Notes: generated by a model not told the origin, from the letters alone. A stretch of 33,346 bases of DNA from Candidatus Bipolaricaulis sp. (GCA_028707055.1 JAQTVA010000004.1:1-33346), one strand, 5' to 3'; positions 1 to 9,432 are shown, counted from the stretch's first letter. A program made the numbers and translations.

Positions 1-2900
1 CGTCGCGCTTCGGAGCGACGCCGCCGAGGCCTGGATCCACAACCCCGACTCCCGGTTGTCCGCGATCGACGAACCGATCATCAACAGGGCCGATCGCTCG
101 ACGAGACGGACGCCGACGCCGTGGTTCTCGGAGATCAGCGTGTCATCAAGGAGCGCCGCCACCGACCGCGTGAGCGACAGCCCACCCAGTCCGTTCGCCG
201 CCACAAGGGTATCGAGCGCCATGAACGCCGTCTGGGCCACCGCCTCGATTCCCCAGCCCTGGTTGTCGCGGATCGTGCTCCCGCTGAACGATGCGGGGGA
301 GTTGTCGAGCACGACGCCGGACGCCGGATGCTCGGACACCGTGGAATCGAGCATCGTCACAGTCGCATTCGACGTGTGAATCGCCACGTCACCGTTCGCT
401 CGGATGGACGACCCCGCGGCGACAACCGCCGAGCTGTCGATGAGATCGAGCGCGTACGATGCGTTCCCGCTGACGGTGCTCGCGGACACCGTAATCTGCG
501 AGTTCGACGCCAGGATTCCGATTCCCTGGTTGCCGGAGAGCGCGCTGCCGACCAGCTCCAACGAAGCACGATCGAGTCGCACCCCGTCCGTGGGGTGACG
601 GCTGATCGTCGTGTCGTCGAAGGCGACGGTCGACAGAACCGCGGTGACCCCAGGCCCTTGGTTGTCCTCGATTCGCGAACTGCGCACGTCGGCGCGGGAG
701 TCGGCGAGGTCAAGCGCGGCCGCTCCGTGCTGGCGAATCGTCGTCCCGGAGATGGCAATCGTGCCGCCCACCGCGGCGATGGCTCGTGCGCTGTTCTCGT
801 AGACCTCGCAATCCTGCAGATCGATCGAGCTTTGGTCCAGGACGATCGCGTCGCTCGGGTGCCGTGTCACCGAGCTGCCGACCAATGTGACCCGGGACTT
901 CTCCGCCGCGTCCACGGCTGAATCCCCGTTCCCCGAGAACAGGCACGTCGACGCCGTGATGGATGTGGCCGCCACGTGGAGGGCGTCGCCCCGGTTCTCG
1001 GTGATCGTGCATCCTTGAAGCGTGCCCTTCGACGCCTGAGCCTGCACAGCGTCGCCGCCGTTGCTCTCGATCGCCGAGTCGCGCAGCTTGGCGGAGCTGT
1101 CGACGAGGACGACGGCGTCGTCCGTGTGTCCCGAGACGACGCTTCCCGCCGAGAGGTTGACGATCCCCTGCTCGGCGACGATCCCATTCGCTCCGTTCCC
1201 CTCCAACTCGCTGCCGCTCGCATCCACGGCGGAGTCGACCACTCGAACCCCGCCGGCGCCGTTCCCCGCAACCCGTGACGAGCCGAATTGACACGTTGTG
1301 CCGTCGCTTCCCTCGACTCCCCAGCCACGGTTTGCCTGGACCTCGCTCTCGATCGCTTCGGCGTCCGTCCTCACGAGAGTCATCCCGTTCCCGGGATGAC
1401 CGGAGATCACCGTCGCGTCGAGGAGCACCTTTCCCCCCGTCGATTCGATCCCGACGGTTCCGTTGTCGCGGATCTTCGTGTCCACCGACTCCACCGAACT
1501 CGAGTCCAGAGAAACCCCCGCTGCGCCGTTTCTGGCGACCGAGCACGCCGCCAGCTTCACCTCGCTGTTGGCAATCGCCGTCACCCCACATCGACGGTTG
1601 TCCTCGATCTTCGAGAGCTCGACGTCGGCCTTGCTCCCCTGCAGTCGCATGCCGTCCTGGGGGTGGGCGGTGATCTCCGAGTTCCCGACCTGCAAGCTCG
1701 TCCCCACGGCCTCGACTCCGTATCCGGTGTTCGCCGTGATCGTGCTTCCCTTGACTTCGGCGAATGCGCCGCTCAGAACGACCCCGCTGGCGGCATTCCC
1801 TTGGATGGCACTGCCGTCGGCGACGCGAAGAACGCAGTGGTCCCCGCGCACGCCTTCCTTCTGGTTGGCTTCCACGCGGCTCGCGCGAACATCGGCCGTG
1901 GAGTCGAGAAGACGGACTCCGCCTTCCGGGTGTCCGGAGACGCGGGTGCCAACGAGGGTCACGCGCGACCGTGCCTTGGCGTCGATTCCGCTCTTCCCGT
2001 TGGTGGCAACCGCCCCGCCCTCGATCCGAACCTGAGCGAAGTCGAGGCTCGCCCCGCCTTCCGCGTTGTTCTCCATCGTGCTGTTCTGGAACTCCGCGCC
2101 CGACGACGTCGCATGCAGACCCAACCCGCCGTTCTTCGATACGTCCAATCCCACGGCGTGAAGAGATGCCTTCGCGAGGAGGATCCCGTGCGACGCATTG
2201 GCGCGGATGGCTCCGCCTTCCGAGGAGGCCACGGAGTGCAACGCGCGCAGCCCCACGCCTCCGCTCCGCTCGATCGTCGTGCCCTCGAAGCCGGCCGCCG
2301 CGTTCTGCAGCACGACTCCGTCCTTCGGATGGTCCGCGACGAGGCAATCTACGAGCGAAGCCGTCGAATCCACGGCGTAGAGACCTTCCTCACGGTTCTC
2401 GATGACCTCCGAGCCGGTGAGGTCGGCGGTCGAGTTGATGAGATCGACGCCTCGCCGGGCGTTGCCGGCCACCTGCGTCGTCGCGAGGACGATCGTGGAC
2501 ACCATGCCGGCGATTCCGTGGCCGCCGCTCGTCAGGATTTCGCAGTCGAGGAAGTCCCCCGAGCTGTTGGCCAGGCGCACACCGTCATCCGGATGTTCGG
2601 CGACCGTCGTTTCGGTCGCGGTCACGCTGGAGTTGCTGTGCCCGTGAATGCCGTGGATGCCGTTCGTGCGGATCTCCGACCTCAGGATGTCGGCCAGCGC
2701 GTGCTCGAGGAGCACGCCGTTCTGCGTGTTGTCGTGCACGCGGCTGTCCGCGAGCGCCAGTCGCGAGCCAATCTCGAACACACCCTCAAGGCGGTTGTGC
2801 GAGACGTCCGTCGTCGAGACCTGTCCGGAGCTTCGCTCCATGCGGATTCCGTGCTGCGGATGCTCCAAGATCGCCGATCCCGAGACTCGGGCCTCGGCGT
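1..2900 (-). repeat. Four-coil (about 267 bp) super-repeat within the beta-helix gene
   Basis: Besides the basic coil of about 67-69 bp, a variant coil with His-Pro in place of the usual Asn recurs at a nearly fixed interval. The His codons lie at plus-strand positions 328, 595, 859, 1126 (His-Thr here), 1396, 1663, 1930, 2329, 2593 and 2860. Intervals are 264, 267 or 270 bp, that is 88-90 residues or four coils. The exception is 1930 to 2329, which is 399 bp (six coils). Upstream of 2900 only one further HP coil (near 3880) was found. The period suggests growth by duplication of a four-coil unit, with later divergence at the sequence level. Confidence 0.7.
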
Positions 2901-4722
2901 CGACAAGCGAAATGCCGTTCTCCCCATTCGCGCGGACCGTGCTGTCCGCGACATCGACGAAGCTCTGCTCGGCGAGAACCCCGTTGGCTGCGTTCTCGAG
3001 GATCTCCGACGCGCTGCCGACGTACAAGGTCGACTCGTCCAGCGCGTACAGACCCTGTTTCCGGTTGCCTTGAACGAGGCTTGTCTCGACGGTCCCCGCC
3101 GAAGCACTGAGAAGAACTCCGTGCTCCGCGTTGCCGACAATCGCCGAGTGGTCCGTCACCGTCACGGTCGAGGCCGATCGCGCGTGCACCCCGTTCGCGC
3201 CGTTGCTCTCCACGCGGCTCGTCGAGATGTCGACGCGTGACGCCTCCGCCAACACGCCGTCGGCGACGTTCCCCGTCACCGTGGTCGCGGCAAGGCTTCC
3301 CTCCGCGCCTGTGGCCGCGCTGACGCCGTGGCGCTCATTCGAACGCACCTCGGACCCACGGAGCGCTCCCACCGCCGACTCGATCCGAACTCCATCCACC
3401 CCGTTGGCCGACACGACGCAACCCTGACGGACCTCGCCGCGCCCGCTTCCGTAGACGTAGACTCCATAGCGGACGTTGGCGCGAACGGTGCCTCCGGCGA
3501 TCGCACCGGACGACGCATCCACGGTGACCCCGTCCAATCCGTTCTCGGAGAGGGTGGAGTCGACCACCTCGCACGATCCGCTCCCCTCGACGAGGATGCC
3601 CGAGAGCCCGTTCTCCGAGATCGTTGAGGACGCCACGTAGGCGCTCCCGTAGTGGACGCGGAGGCCCTGCCCCGCGTTCTTGGATACCTTCGAGCTTGAC
3701 ACCGATGCGGCGGACGACGTCGTGACCGAGATCCCATCGCTCCCCTGGTCGGTCACGGACGTGCTCGTGACCGTCACATCGCTCCCCTCCGAGACGAGGA
3801 TGCCGAACCCGGCGTTGCCCACGACCGTGCTCGCCGAGATGCTGCCCGTGGAGCGGACGTACATCACCGCGGCGTCAGGATGCCCGCTGATCGTCGCGCC
3901 GTCCACGTGGACGGCGGCGTCCTCTCCGCGCACGCCGACGCCCCGGTTGTCGACGACCTCCGCCCCTCCACGCAGCGTGAAGGTGGCCCCAGAGACGAAG
4001 ACACCGCCCGAACCGTTCCCCGAGATCCGCGTCGGGGCTCCCCCGTCGGCGAATCGAACGGTCGACTCCCCATCGACGACGATCCCATACCCCTCGTTGG
4101 ATGTGAACTCGCACGCAGCGATGTCGGCCGAGCCGGAGTGAATGACGATCCCGCCGGCATTTCGACTCACGACGCAGGATGTCATCGCCAGCTTCGCACT
4201 CGTTCCGATCCCGCCACCCAACTCGACACCCCATCCCCCGTTGTCGACGATCTCGCAGCCCGACAGCGTGAACCCGCCTCCCCGCAGCCCCGCTTCGCTG
4301 TTTCCCTGGATGACACACCCGTCGAGGGTGACCGTCGACGTCGCGTCGAGCTCGATGGCCACAGATCCGCCCTGCAGGGTGAGGTCTTGGATCACGATGC
4401 CGGTGCAGTTCTCGAACCGCAAGACCGGGAGCGTCGCATCTCGCCCGGAAATGACGATCGCGCGCTGCTCGTCCGGGGAGGCGAACACGGTGACATTCTG
4501 CTTGTCCCTCACAACGACCGTCTCGCGGATCGGGCGGGTGATCTCGATCTTGCCCCCCTTCGAGACCTGCCGAAACGCCGCCGACAGCGAGGGCGTGGTG
4601 TCGGGAACCAGGATCCTCCCACGATTCTCAAAGTCCGTGGGCTGTCCTACCCCCATCAGGCACGCGATGATGACCGATCCCAGGGCCAAACCCAGGACAC
4701 TCCTTCGGGATGACCAACGCAT
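1..4722 (-). CDS. Giant secreted right-handed beta-helix repeat protein (3' end outside window)
   Basis: I checked every codon of this minus-strand frame from the ATG at 4722 to the left edge: 1574 codons with no stop, so the C-terminus lies outside the window. A strong GGAGGAGG ribosome site lies just upstream of the ATG. Residues 1 to about 25 form a signal peptide (RR, then a hydrophobic stretch). IIAC at 18-21 fits a lipobox, so it could be a lipoprotein, but cleavage after MGVG is equally possible. After an N-terminal segment (about 30-110) the whole chain is coils of 22-24 residues of the form S-x-[IV]-x-x-N-x-G-x-G-[VI] followed by alternating hydrophobic residues, the pattern of pectate-lyase-like or NosD-like parallel beta-helices with an Asn ladder. 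About 65 coils are visible. In the C-terminal two thirds every fourth coil carries HP instead of N. Such proteins are cell-surface or secreted adhesins or polysaccharide-active enzymes. No catalytic motif was recognised, so function is unknown. Confidence 0.9.
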   Translation of the reverse strand, partial: MRWSSRRSVLGLALGSVIIACLMGVGQPTDFENRGRILVPDTTPSLSAAFRQVSKGGKIEITRPIRETVVVRDKQNVTVFASPDEQRAIVISGRDATLPVLRFENCTGIVIQDLTLQGGSVAIELDATSTVTLDGCVIQGNSEAGLRGGGFTLSGCEIVDNGGWGVELGGGIGTSAKLAMTSCVVSRNAGGIVIHSGSADIAACEFTSNEGYGIVVDGESTVRFADGGAPTRISGNGSGGVFVSGATFTLRGGAEVVDNRGVGVRGEDAAVHVDGATISGHPDAAVMYVRSTGSISASTVVGNAGFGILVSEGSDVTVTSTSVTDQGSDGISVTTSSAASVSSSKVSKNAGQGLRVHYGSAYVASSTISENGLSGILVEGSGSCEVVDSTLSENGLDGVTVDASSGAIAGGTVRANVRYGVYVYGSGRGEVRQGCVVSANGVDGVRIESAVGALRGSEVRSNERHGVSAATGAEGSLAATTVTGNVADGVLAEASRVDISTSRVESNGANGVHARSASTVTVTDHSAIVGNAEHGVLLSASAGTVETSLVQGNRKQGLYALDESTLYVGSASEILENAANGVLAEQSFVDVADSTVRANGENGISLVDAEARVSGSAILEHPQHGIRMERSSGQVSTTDVSHNRLEGVFEIGSRLALADSRVHDNTQNGVLLEHALADILRSEIRTNGIHGIHGHSNSSVTATETTVAEHPDDGVRLANSSGDFLDCEILTSGGHGIAGMVSTIVLATTQVAGNARRGVDLINSTADLTGSEVIENREEGLYAVDSTASLVDCLVADHPKDGVVLQNAAAGFEGTTIERSGGVGLRALHSVASSEGGAIRANASHGILLAKASLHAVGLDVSKNGGLGLHATSSGAEFQNSTMENNAEGGASLDFAQVRIEGGAVATNGKSGIDAKARSRVTLVGTRVSGHPEGGVRLLDSTADVRASRVEANQKEGVRGDHCVLRVADGSAIQGNAASGVVLSGAFAEVKGSTITANTGYGVEAVGTSLQVGNSEITAHPQDGMRLQGSKADVELSKIEDNRRCGVTAIANSEVKLAACSVARNGAAGVSLDSSSVESVDTKIRDNGTVGIESTGGKVLLDATVISGHPGNGMTLVRTDAEAIESEVQANRGWGVEGSDGTTCQFGSSRVAGNGAGGVRVVDSAVDASGSELEGNGANGIVAEQGIVNLSAGSVVSGHTDDAVVLVDSSAKLRDSAIESNGGDAVQAQASKGTLQGCTITENRGDALHVAATSITASTCLFSGNGDSAVDAAEKSRVTLVGSSVTRHPSDAIVLDQSSIDLQDCEVYENSARAIAAVGGTIAISGTTIRQHGAAALDLADSRADVRSSRIEDNQGPGVTAVLSTVAFDDTTISRHPTDGVRLDRASLELVGSALSGNQGIGILASNSQITVSASTVSGNASYALDLIDSSAVVAAGSSIRANGDVAIHTSNATVTMLDSTVSEHPASGVVLDNSPASFSGSTIRDNQGWGIEAVAQTAFMALDTLVAANGLGGLSLTRSVAALLDDTLISENHGVGVRLVERSALLMIGSSIADNRESGLWIQASAASLRSAT

Positions 4723-4868
4723 GAGAACCTCCTCCCCGCGGCGACTCGCGCCGCTCTCCACGCACGTCTCGCTGTGCAACGTCGACCGAAGAACGCGGTT
4801 TACTCACCTACCCTGCCGCCCCGGGCGGGGTGTCGCCGGCAACGTCATAACTCTGCCACAAGTGTGCT

Positions 4869-4897
4869 TTGGCCGTCCCACAACCGAGGGGTATCCT
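4869..4897 (+). promoter_or_regulatory. Promoter of the tolC-macAB-like operon
   Basis: TTGGCC at 4869-4874 and TATCCT at 4892-4897 are separated by exactly 17 bases. Transcription would start near 4904, leaving a leader of about 43 bases before the GTG at 4947. The TTG that could start a longer reading frame at 4869 is thus the -35 box. Seen by eye only, not tested. Confidence 0.5.
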
Positions 4898-4946
4898 CTC
4901 GCCCGGAATGTTTGGATATGCCGGAAACACGCAGGAGGTGTCCCAG

Positions 4947-6338
4947 GTGCTGGTCCTACGCGTAGGCCATCGGGCGACGCTGGTTCTCTTGCTCCTTCTC
5001 ATCGTGCTCACGGTACCCGGAATGGCGTCCGCCGGGCAATCACGCGAGATCTCTCCGTCGGAGGCCATCGAGCGGGCCGTCGAGAACGACTTCGGACTTT
5101 GTCAGGCGAGGCTCGGCCTAAGTCTCGCCGTTCTCGAGCTTCGCGCCGCCAAGCTCTCCCTGTACCTTCCAACCGTCGGGTTCGCGCTCGACCTTCCCGA
5201 CCTCACGAACAACGGTCCCGGACAGGAGATCGGTGCTTCCCTCACGGCGTCGATCCCTGTCCCGTGGGGAAGCGGAAGTGTGACCGGGGGCGTCGGCTTC
5301 AGCTACAACGCGTCGACGTCCGAGCTTGTCGCACCGACGTGGAACGTGTCCCTCTCGGAGATCCTCGACCTTGCCCATCTCGACGGCCGCTCGGAGACGA
5401 TCCATACGCTCCAGCAGACGCTGGAGAGTGCCGAGCGATCCTACCGGACGGCCCATGCCGATCTTGTGATCTCAACGATTCGGACCTACGGAGACCTGCT
5501 CTCCGAAGCGCAGCAGGCAGAGCAGGACCTCCAGACGGTGGATCGCCTCACGACACGGCTCGGCCAGATCGAGGAGCTCGCCGCCCAGGGATACAAGGGC
5601 GAGTTGGACGTGAATGAGGCAAGACTCCTTGTGCTCGAGGCGGAGGTGCGAGCGGAGAAGAGCGCCGCCGTGTACGCGACCGACCTCGAAGCGTTCGGCC
5701 GGGAGACCCTCGGCGTCGAAGAGCCGTATCGCCTTTCGCCGTTCACCCTTTCGACGGGCGATCTCGTATTGTCCGCACGTGCCCTCCTCGCGGCGGAGAT
5801 CCCCACGAGTGCGATCTCCGACTCCTCGACGGTGATCGCTGCCCAACAGGGTGTAGCCGACGCCGAGGACGCCCTGCGGGAGGCGCGTGTCGGCGTGTTG
5901 CCGTCTTTGTCCGTCGAGGCCGCCGTAAGCGCCGACGAGTGGCGCGTGGGCCTCGGCCTGTCGCTCGACCTGTTCGACCCCGAGCGCGGCGCCGAGATCG
6001 AGATCGCGAAGATCGATCTCGAACTGGCGCAGGAGAAGCTGGGCTCGGCACGTGAGACGGTCCGCAACGCGATCCTCAGTCTGAAGTCTTCTCTCCTCTC
6101 AGCCGTCCGGAGTGCGGAGAGCCTGACGCTCGAGACCGAGGCGTGGCAGCTCGAAGAGCAGGTCAAGTCCGCGAAGCGCGACGCCGGCAGTCTCTCTGAC
6201 AGCGACTGGGCTGAGTTCCTCGAGGAGAAGGGCGCATTCGGGATCGAGGCGGCGAGCCGCTCGACCTCGCTCCTCGTCGCACACCTCGCGTATCGCAACG
6301 CCTTGGGAATGGAGCTGGATTGGGAGGAATGGCTGTGA
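4947..6338 (+). CDS. TolC-like outer membrane efflux channel
   Basis: A 463-residue protein of the outer membrane efflux protein family, which forms trimeric channel-tunnels for tripartite export. I chose the GTG at 4947 because AGGAGG (4933-4938) sits 8 bases upstream and a clean signal peptide follows (hydrophobic LVLLLLLIVLTV, cleavage after MASA at about residue 26). The in-frame TTG at 4869 would put extra residues before the signal peptide and coincides with the -35 box. The body shows the two alpha-helical halves typical of the family: long amphipathic, Glu/Ala/Leu-rich coiled coils separated by shorter beta-strand segments, for example the stretch with SVEAAVSADEWRVGLGLSLD. First gene of the exporter operon; its TGA overlaps the next start. 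Length is normal for the family. Confidence 0.85.
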   Translation: MLVLRVGHRATLVLLLLLIVLTVPGMASAGQSREISPSEAIERAVENDFGLCQARLGLSLAVLELRAAKLSLYLPTVGFALDLPDLTNNGPGQEIGASLTASIPVPWGSGSVTGGVGFSYNASTSELVAPTWNVSLSEILDLAHLDGRSETIHTLQQTLESAERSYRTAHADLVISTIRTYGDLLSEAQQAEQDLQTVDRLTTRLGQIEELAAQGYKGELDVNEARLLVLEAEVRAEKSAAVYATDLEAFGRETLGVEEPYRLSPFTLSTGDLVLSARALLAAEIPTSAISDSSTVIAAQQGVADAEDALREARVGVLPSLSVEAAVSADEWRVGLGLSLDLFDPERGAEIEIAKIDLELAQEKLGSARETVRNAILSLKSSLLSAVRSAESLTLETEAWQLEEQVKSAKRDAGSLSDSDWAEFLEEKGAFGIEAASRSTSLLVAHLAYRNALGMELDWEEWL

Positions 6339-7375
6339 AGATGAAACGAAGAACCTGGAGGATCATGGCCGGGGTCGGGTTGGGGGTCGTGGCGGGAGCG
6401 ATCGCCCTCGTGCTGCTGCTCAACCGCTTCGGCAAGGACGAAGCCGCGGTCGCCGTTCCGACGTTTGAGGTTCAGCGAGGCGACGTCACGAACAGCCTCG
6501 TCGTCTACGGGACCGTCCAGCCGAACCAGGAGTACACCTTCACGTTCGACGGGGATCGAGTCGACTCGCTCCTCGTGAGCGTCGGGGAGCGCGTGACCGA
6601 GGGACAGGCGCTGGTCAAGCTCGATCCGTCTCAGCAGGAACTGGCGCTCCTCCAGGCCGAACGAGCCCTCGCCGAGGCCAAAGCCGGCGGCGTCCGCGCC
6701 GAGATGAAGGAGAAGGAACTCGCCCTGAGGATCGCACAGGCCAACTACGACAGCGCGACGCTCGCGGCCCCCTTTGCCGGCGTCGTGACAGAGATCAACC
6801 AGGCGGCGGGCTCCAACGAGCTCTGGACGCTTCTTCTGATCGACACGAGCGCGCTGTACCTCGAGGTTGAGATCGACCAACTGGACGCCCCCTCCGTCGC
6901 CGTGGGTCAACCCGCGACCGCGGTCATCGAACCGCTTCCCACCAAGACGTGGGACGTCGAGATCACCGAGATCGCCGGCATGGCCGAGGAGTTGGGCAAC
7001 AGCACGGTCGTCATCGCGAAGGCGAGCTTCCCGTACGCCGATCCGCGCGTTCTCGTCGGATACACGGTGGAGATGGAGATCATCACGTCGTCCGCAACGA
7101 ATGTGCTCATCGCGCCGCTCTCGTACCTCACCGAGACGCCGCGGGGGTGGATCGTGACGAAAGTCGTCGACGGGCAGCCGCAGCCGCAGGCCGTGACCGT
7201 CGGCGTGACGTCCGACACGGTTGCGGAGATCACGAACGGCCTCCAGGAGGGCGATGTGCTTCGGAGCGCCGCGAGGTCCGGGGCGGCCGGCCCGACGAAG
7301 ACCCAGGAGAGCGGTCAGAACCCCGGCAGCGGAGTGCCGATGATGGTCCAGTTCAACGGGCCCGGGATGCCGTAA
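6335..7375 (+). CDS. HlyD/MacA-type periplasmic adaptor (membrane fusion protein)
   Basis: A 346-residue adaptor that would link the inner-membrane MacB-type transporter to the TolC-like channel. I chose the GTG at 6335 because GTGA overlaps the stop of the preceding gene by four bases and GGAGG (6323-6327) lies 7 bases upstream. ATG 6329 is too close to that site and ATG 6341 is a less well-spaced alternative. One N-terminal membrane helix (about residues 8-30) is followed by the split biotinyl-lipoyl half, a helical hairpin rich in Ala/Glu/Leu (about 95-140), the second lipoyl half around LAAPFAGVVTEI, then beta-barrel and membrane-proximal domains. The hairpin is short for a MacA (roughly 20 residues per helix), so contact with the channel may differ from that in E. 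coli. The C-terminal tail is Gly/Pro-rich. Confidence 0.85.
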   Translation: MKMKRRTWRIMAGVGLGVVAGAIALVLLLNRFGKDEAAVAVPTFEVQRGDVTNSLVVYGTVQPNQEYTFTFDGDRVDSLLVSVGERVTEGQALVKLDPSQQELALLQAERALAEAKAGGVRAEMKEKELALRIAQANYDSATLAAPFAGVVTEINQAAGSNELWTLLLIDTSALYLEVEIDQLDAPSVAVGQPATAVIEPLPTKTWDVEITEIAGMAEELGNSTVVIAKASFPYADPRVLVGYTVEMEIITSSATNVLIAPLSYLTETPRGWIVTKVVDGQPQPQAVTVGVTSDTVAEITNGLQEGDVLRSAARSGAAGPTKTQESGQNPGSGVPMMVQFNGPGMP

Positions 7376-7380
7376 CCGCC

Positions 7381-8064
7381 ATGATCGAACTCAAGAACGT
7401 CACCAAGGACTATCCGATGGGGGAACTCGTCTACCACGCGCTGCGCGGGGTCACCTTCGACATCCGTGAGCATGAGTTCGCCGCGATCACCGGGCACTCC
7501 GGATCGGGGAAGTCGACCCTCCTGCACATCCTCGGGGCTCTGCACCGCCCGACCTCGGGGGACGCGCTGTTCGACGGGGAGAACCTCGGAGCGATGTCGC
7601 GCGAGGCGCTCGCGAAGATCCGGAACGAGAAGATCGGTTTCATCTTCCAGCAGTTCTTCCTTCTCCCGCGGGCGACGGCCCAAGCGAACGTCGAGCTGCC
7701 CCTCGCCTACGCCGGCGTCCCGAGAAGAAAGCGGGCGGAGATTGCGCGTGCCTGCCTCGAACGCGTAGGTCTCACCGACCATGCCCACCATCGCCCGACG
7801 CAGCTGTCGGGAGGGCAGTCCCAGCGGGTGGCGATCGCTCGCGGCCTCGCGAACTCGCCTCGCTTGATCCTCGGAGACGAGCCGACAGGAAACCTCGACA
7901 GCCACACGACAAGCGAGATCATGGCCTTCTTCCACTCCCTTCACGACGAAGGGCGGACGATCGTCCTCGTCACCCACGAACAGGAGATCGCGCAGGTCAC
8001 GAAGCGCGAGATCGTCCTCAAGGACGGGCTCATCGCGGAGGACAACCACAATGGGACTTCATGA
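7381..8064 (+). CDS. MacB/LolD-type ABC transporter ATPase
   Basis: A 227-residue nucleotide-binding subunit with all ABC motifs: Walker [10 protein letters not shown] (38-46), Q-loop in [11 protein letters not shown], signature [14 protein letters not shown], Walker [13 protein letters not shown], and the switch His in VTHEQE. The motif set and the start [14 protein letters not shown] are typical of the MacB/LolD/FtsE group, which energises FtsX-like permeases from the cytoplasm. The ATG at 7381 lies 5 bases after the adaptor stop and has no good ribosome site of its own, so translation is probably coupled. The gene ends inside the permease gene (14-base overlap). In E. coli MacB the ATPase and permease are one chain; here they are two. 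Confidence 0.93.
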   Translation: MIELKNVTKDYPMGELVYHALRGVTFDIREHEFAAITGHSGSGKSTLLHILGALHRPTSGDALFDGENLGAMSREALAKIRNEKIGFIFQQFFLLPRATAQANVELPLAYAGVPRRKRAEIARACLERVGLTDHAHHRPTQLSGGQSQRVAIARGLANSPRLILGDEPTGNLDSHTTSEIMAFFHSLHDEGRTIVLVTHEQEIAQVTKREIVLKDGLIAEDNHNGTS

Positions 8065-9280
8065 GATGTTGCGGACCGCTGTGACGGCGCTCCGCGCCCA
8101 CAAGATGCGAACCACGCTGTCCGTCCTGGGCATCGTGATCGGCGTCGCCGCGATCGTGGCGATCATCGCGATCGTCAACGGCGCTACGGCCTCAATGAAG
8201 GAGCAGATCTCCGGACTCGGAATGCGGACGATCAACGTGACGATCTTCCCGAACGCCATCTCTGCCGCCTCGTCGGCGCGGGCGCTCACGGACGAGTTGA
8301 CCGGTCGGTTCGAAGCCTTGCCGAGCGTCTCCAAGGCCGTGCCGACGTCGTCCTCCAACGCGCGGGCGATCATCGATGGGGAGGAGTACTCCGCTTCGAT
8401 CGCGGGTGTCGTGCCGGAGTACGCCGAGCTGTTCGACGGCTTCTACCCTACGAGCGGTCGATTCATCTACTCGATGGACGACAACCGGCGGGTCGTCGTT
8501 CTCGGCGCCGGGTTCGCCGAAGACTACTTCGCCGGCGAGGATCCGGTCGGCCGTCGCATCACGCTCGAGATCTCCAACCAGAAACTGGCATTCACGATCA
8601 TCGGCGTCATGAGCGCGCGCGGACGCGTCGGCATGCAGGACCTCGACGACACGATCTTCGTGCCTCTGTCCACGGTCCAGCTTCTATCCGGATCACGCCA
8701 GTTCACGTCGTACATCGCCCAGGCCGAGAGCGAGACCGTCGTCGACACCGCCGCGGAGGAGATCGAAGGGGTCCTCAAGGAGGTCATCTCAACCACCTCG
8801 ACCTCCGGATCGAGCAGTTGGCGCGGTCCCAGAACTCCCTACAACGTGTCGCTCCAGCAGCAGTTCATCGAGACGTACGAGTCCACCGTGGGGACCATGA
8901 CCCTCATCCTGGGTGGCGTGGCGGCGATCGCGCTCCTCGTCGGCGGGATTGGGATCATGAACATCATGCTTGTCTCGGTGACGGAGCGGACCCGAGAGAT
9001 CGGCATCCGCCTCGCCATTGGGGCGCGTCCACGCGACATCCGGACCCAATTCCTTGTGGAAGCTATCCTCACCAGCTCGCTCGGCGGACTGATCGGACTC
9101 GCCGCGGGGTGGCTGTGCGCCTGGCTCGGGTCGCTGCTTGGCGACTGGCCGTTCGTCATGTCCGTCTATCCGGCGCTCCTGGCGGTGGGGTTCTCGCTTC
9201 TGATCGGGGTCACTTTCGGCCTGTACCCGGCCGTTCGCGCGGCTCGGCTCGATCCAGTGGAAGCCTTACGGTACGAGTGA
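8051..9280 (+). CDS. MacB-type ABC transporter permease (FtsX family)
   Basis: A 409-residue inner membrane permease. The N-terminal LRTAVTALRAHKMRTTLSVLGIVIG and the first membrane helix (about 20-42) are diagnostic of the MacB_PCD plus FtsX architecture. A large periplasmic domain (about 45-280) is followed by three helices, starting with MTLILGGVAAIALLVGGIGIMNIMLVSV and the conserved TERTREIGIRLAIGA loop, ending in AARLDPVEALRYE. It would use mechanotransmission to drive periplasmic substrates into the TolC-like channel. Overlaps the ATPase gene by 14 bases. The substrate is not evident: macrolide, lipid, peptide and lipoprotein exporters share this fold. The remaining 152 bases to the next gene (convergent) hold small GC-rich inverted repeats but no convincing terminator. 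Confidence 0.92.
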   Translation: MGLHEMLRTAVTALRAHKMRTTLSVLGIVIGVAAIVAIIAIVNGATASMKEQISGLGMRTINVTIFPNAISAASSARALTDELTGRFEALPSVSKAVPTSSSNARAIIDGEEYSASIAGVVPEYAELFDGFYPTSGRFIYSMDDNRRVVVLGAGFAEDYFAGEDPVGRRITLEISNQKLAFTIIGVMSARGRVGMQDLDDTIFVPLSTVQLLSGSRQFTSYIAQAESETVVDTAAEEIEGVLKEVISTTSTSGSSSWRGPRTPYNVSLQQQFIETYESTVGTMTLILGGVAAIALLVGGIGIMNIMLVSVTERTREIGIRLAIGARPRDIRTQFLVEAILTSSLGGLIGLAAGWLCAWLGSLLGDWPFVMSVYPALLAVGFSLLIGVTFGLYPAVRAARLDPVEALRYE

Positions 9281-9432
9281 CCGCGTGCGGGAGGATCGAT
9301 CGCCTCTCCTCCGGCCCCGCCAGAGCCGGCACGGCTGCCCGGCCGGCTTCACCGCTCCTTGCACACCGGCTCCGTCGACCCGTCAAGGCGGCCGAACCGG
9401 CGATGACCCGGCGTCGCTCGTTCGAGACCGTC

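Noticed and set aside
710-2347. Minus-strand frame of 545 codons, very rich in Arg and Gly
   Set aside because: It is a shifted frame of the beta-helix gene; its composition is that of a GC-rich shadow and it would conflict with the continuous 1574-codon frame.
1288-3240. Long plus-strand open frame (650 codons) opposite the beta-helix gene
   Set aside because: It is antisense to a repeat protein with strong codon bias, is rich in Arg, Asp and Val with no domain, and has no ribosome site. The minus strand shows the repeat pattern and a signal peptide.
1-4500. CRISPR-like or tandem satellite array because of the roughly 69-bp period
   Set aside because: The unit is a diverged protein coil, with no identical repeats or unique spacers, and the frame stays open throughout.
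4869-4946. Longer TolC-like protein starting at TTG 4869
   Set aside because: The TTG forms the -35 box of the promoter, would put residues before the signal peptide, and the GTG at 4947 has a perfect ribosome site.
5486-6910. 474-codon minus-strand frame across the TolC-like and adaptor genes
   Set aside because: Ser/Arg-rich shadow of two genes that have clear family motifs on the plus strand.
9281-9432. Terminator between the permease and protease genes
   Set aside because: Several GCCGGC-type short stems exist but none has a T-run or a stem clearly above what GC-rich DNA gives by chance.
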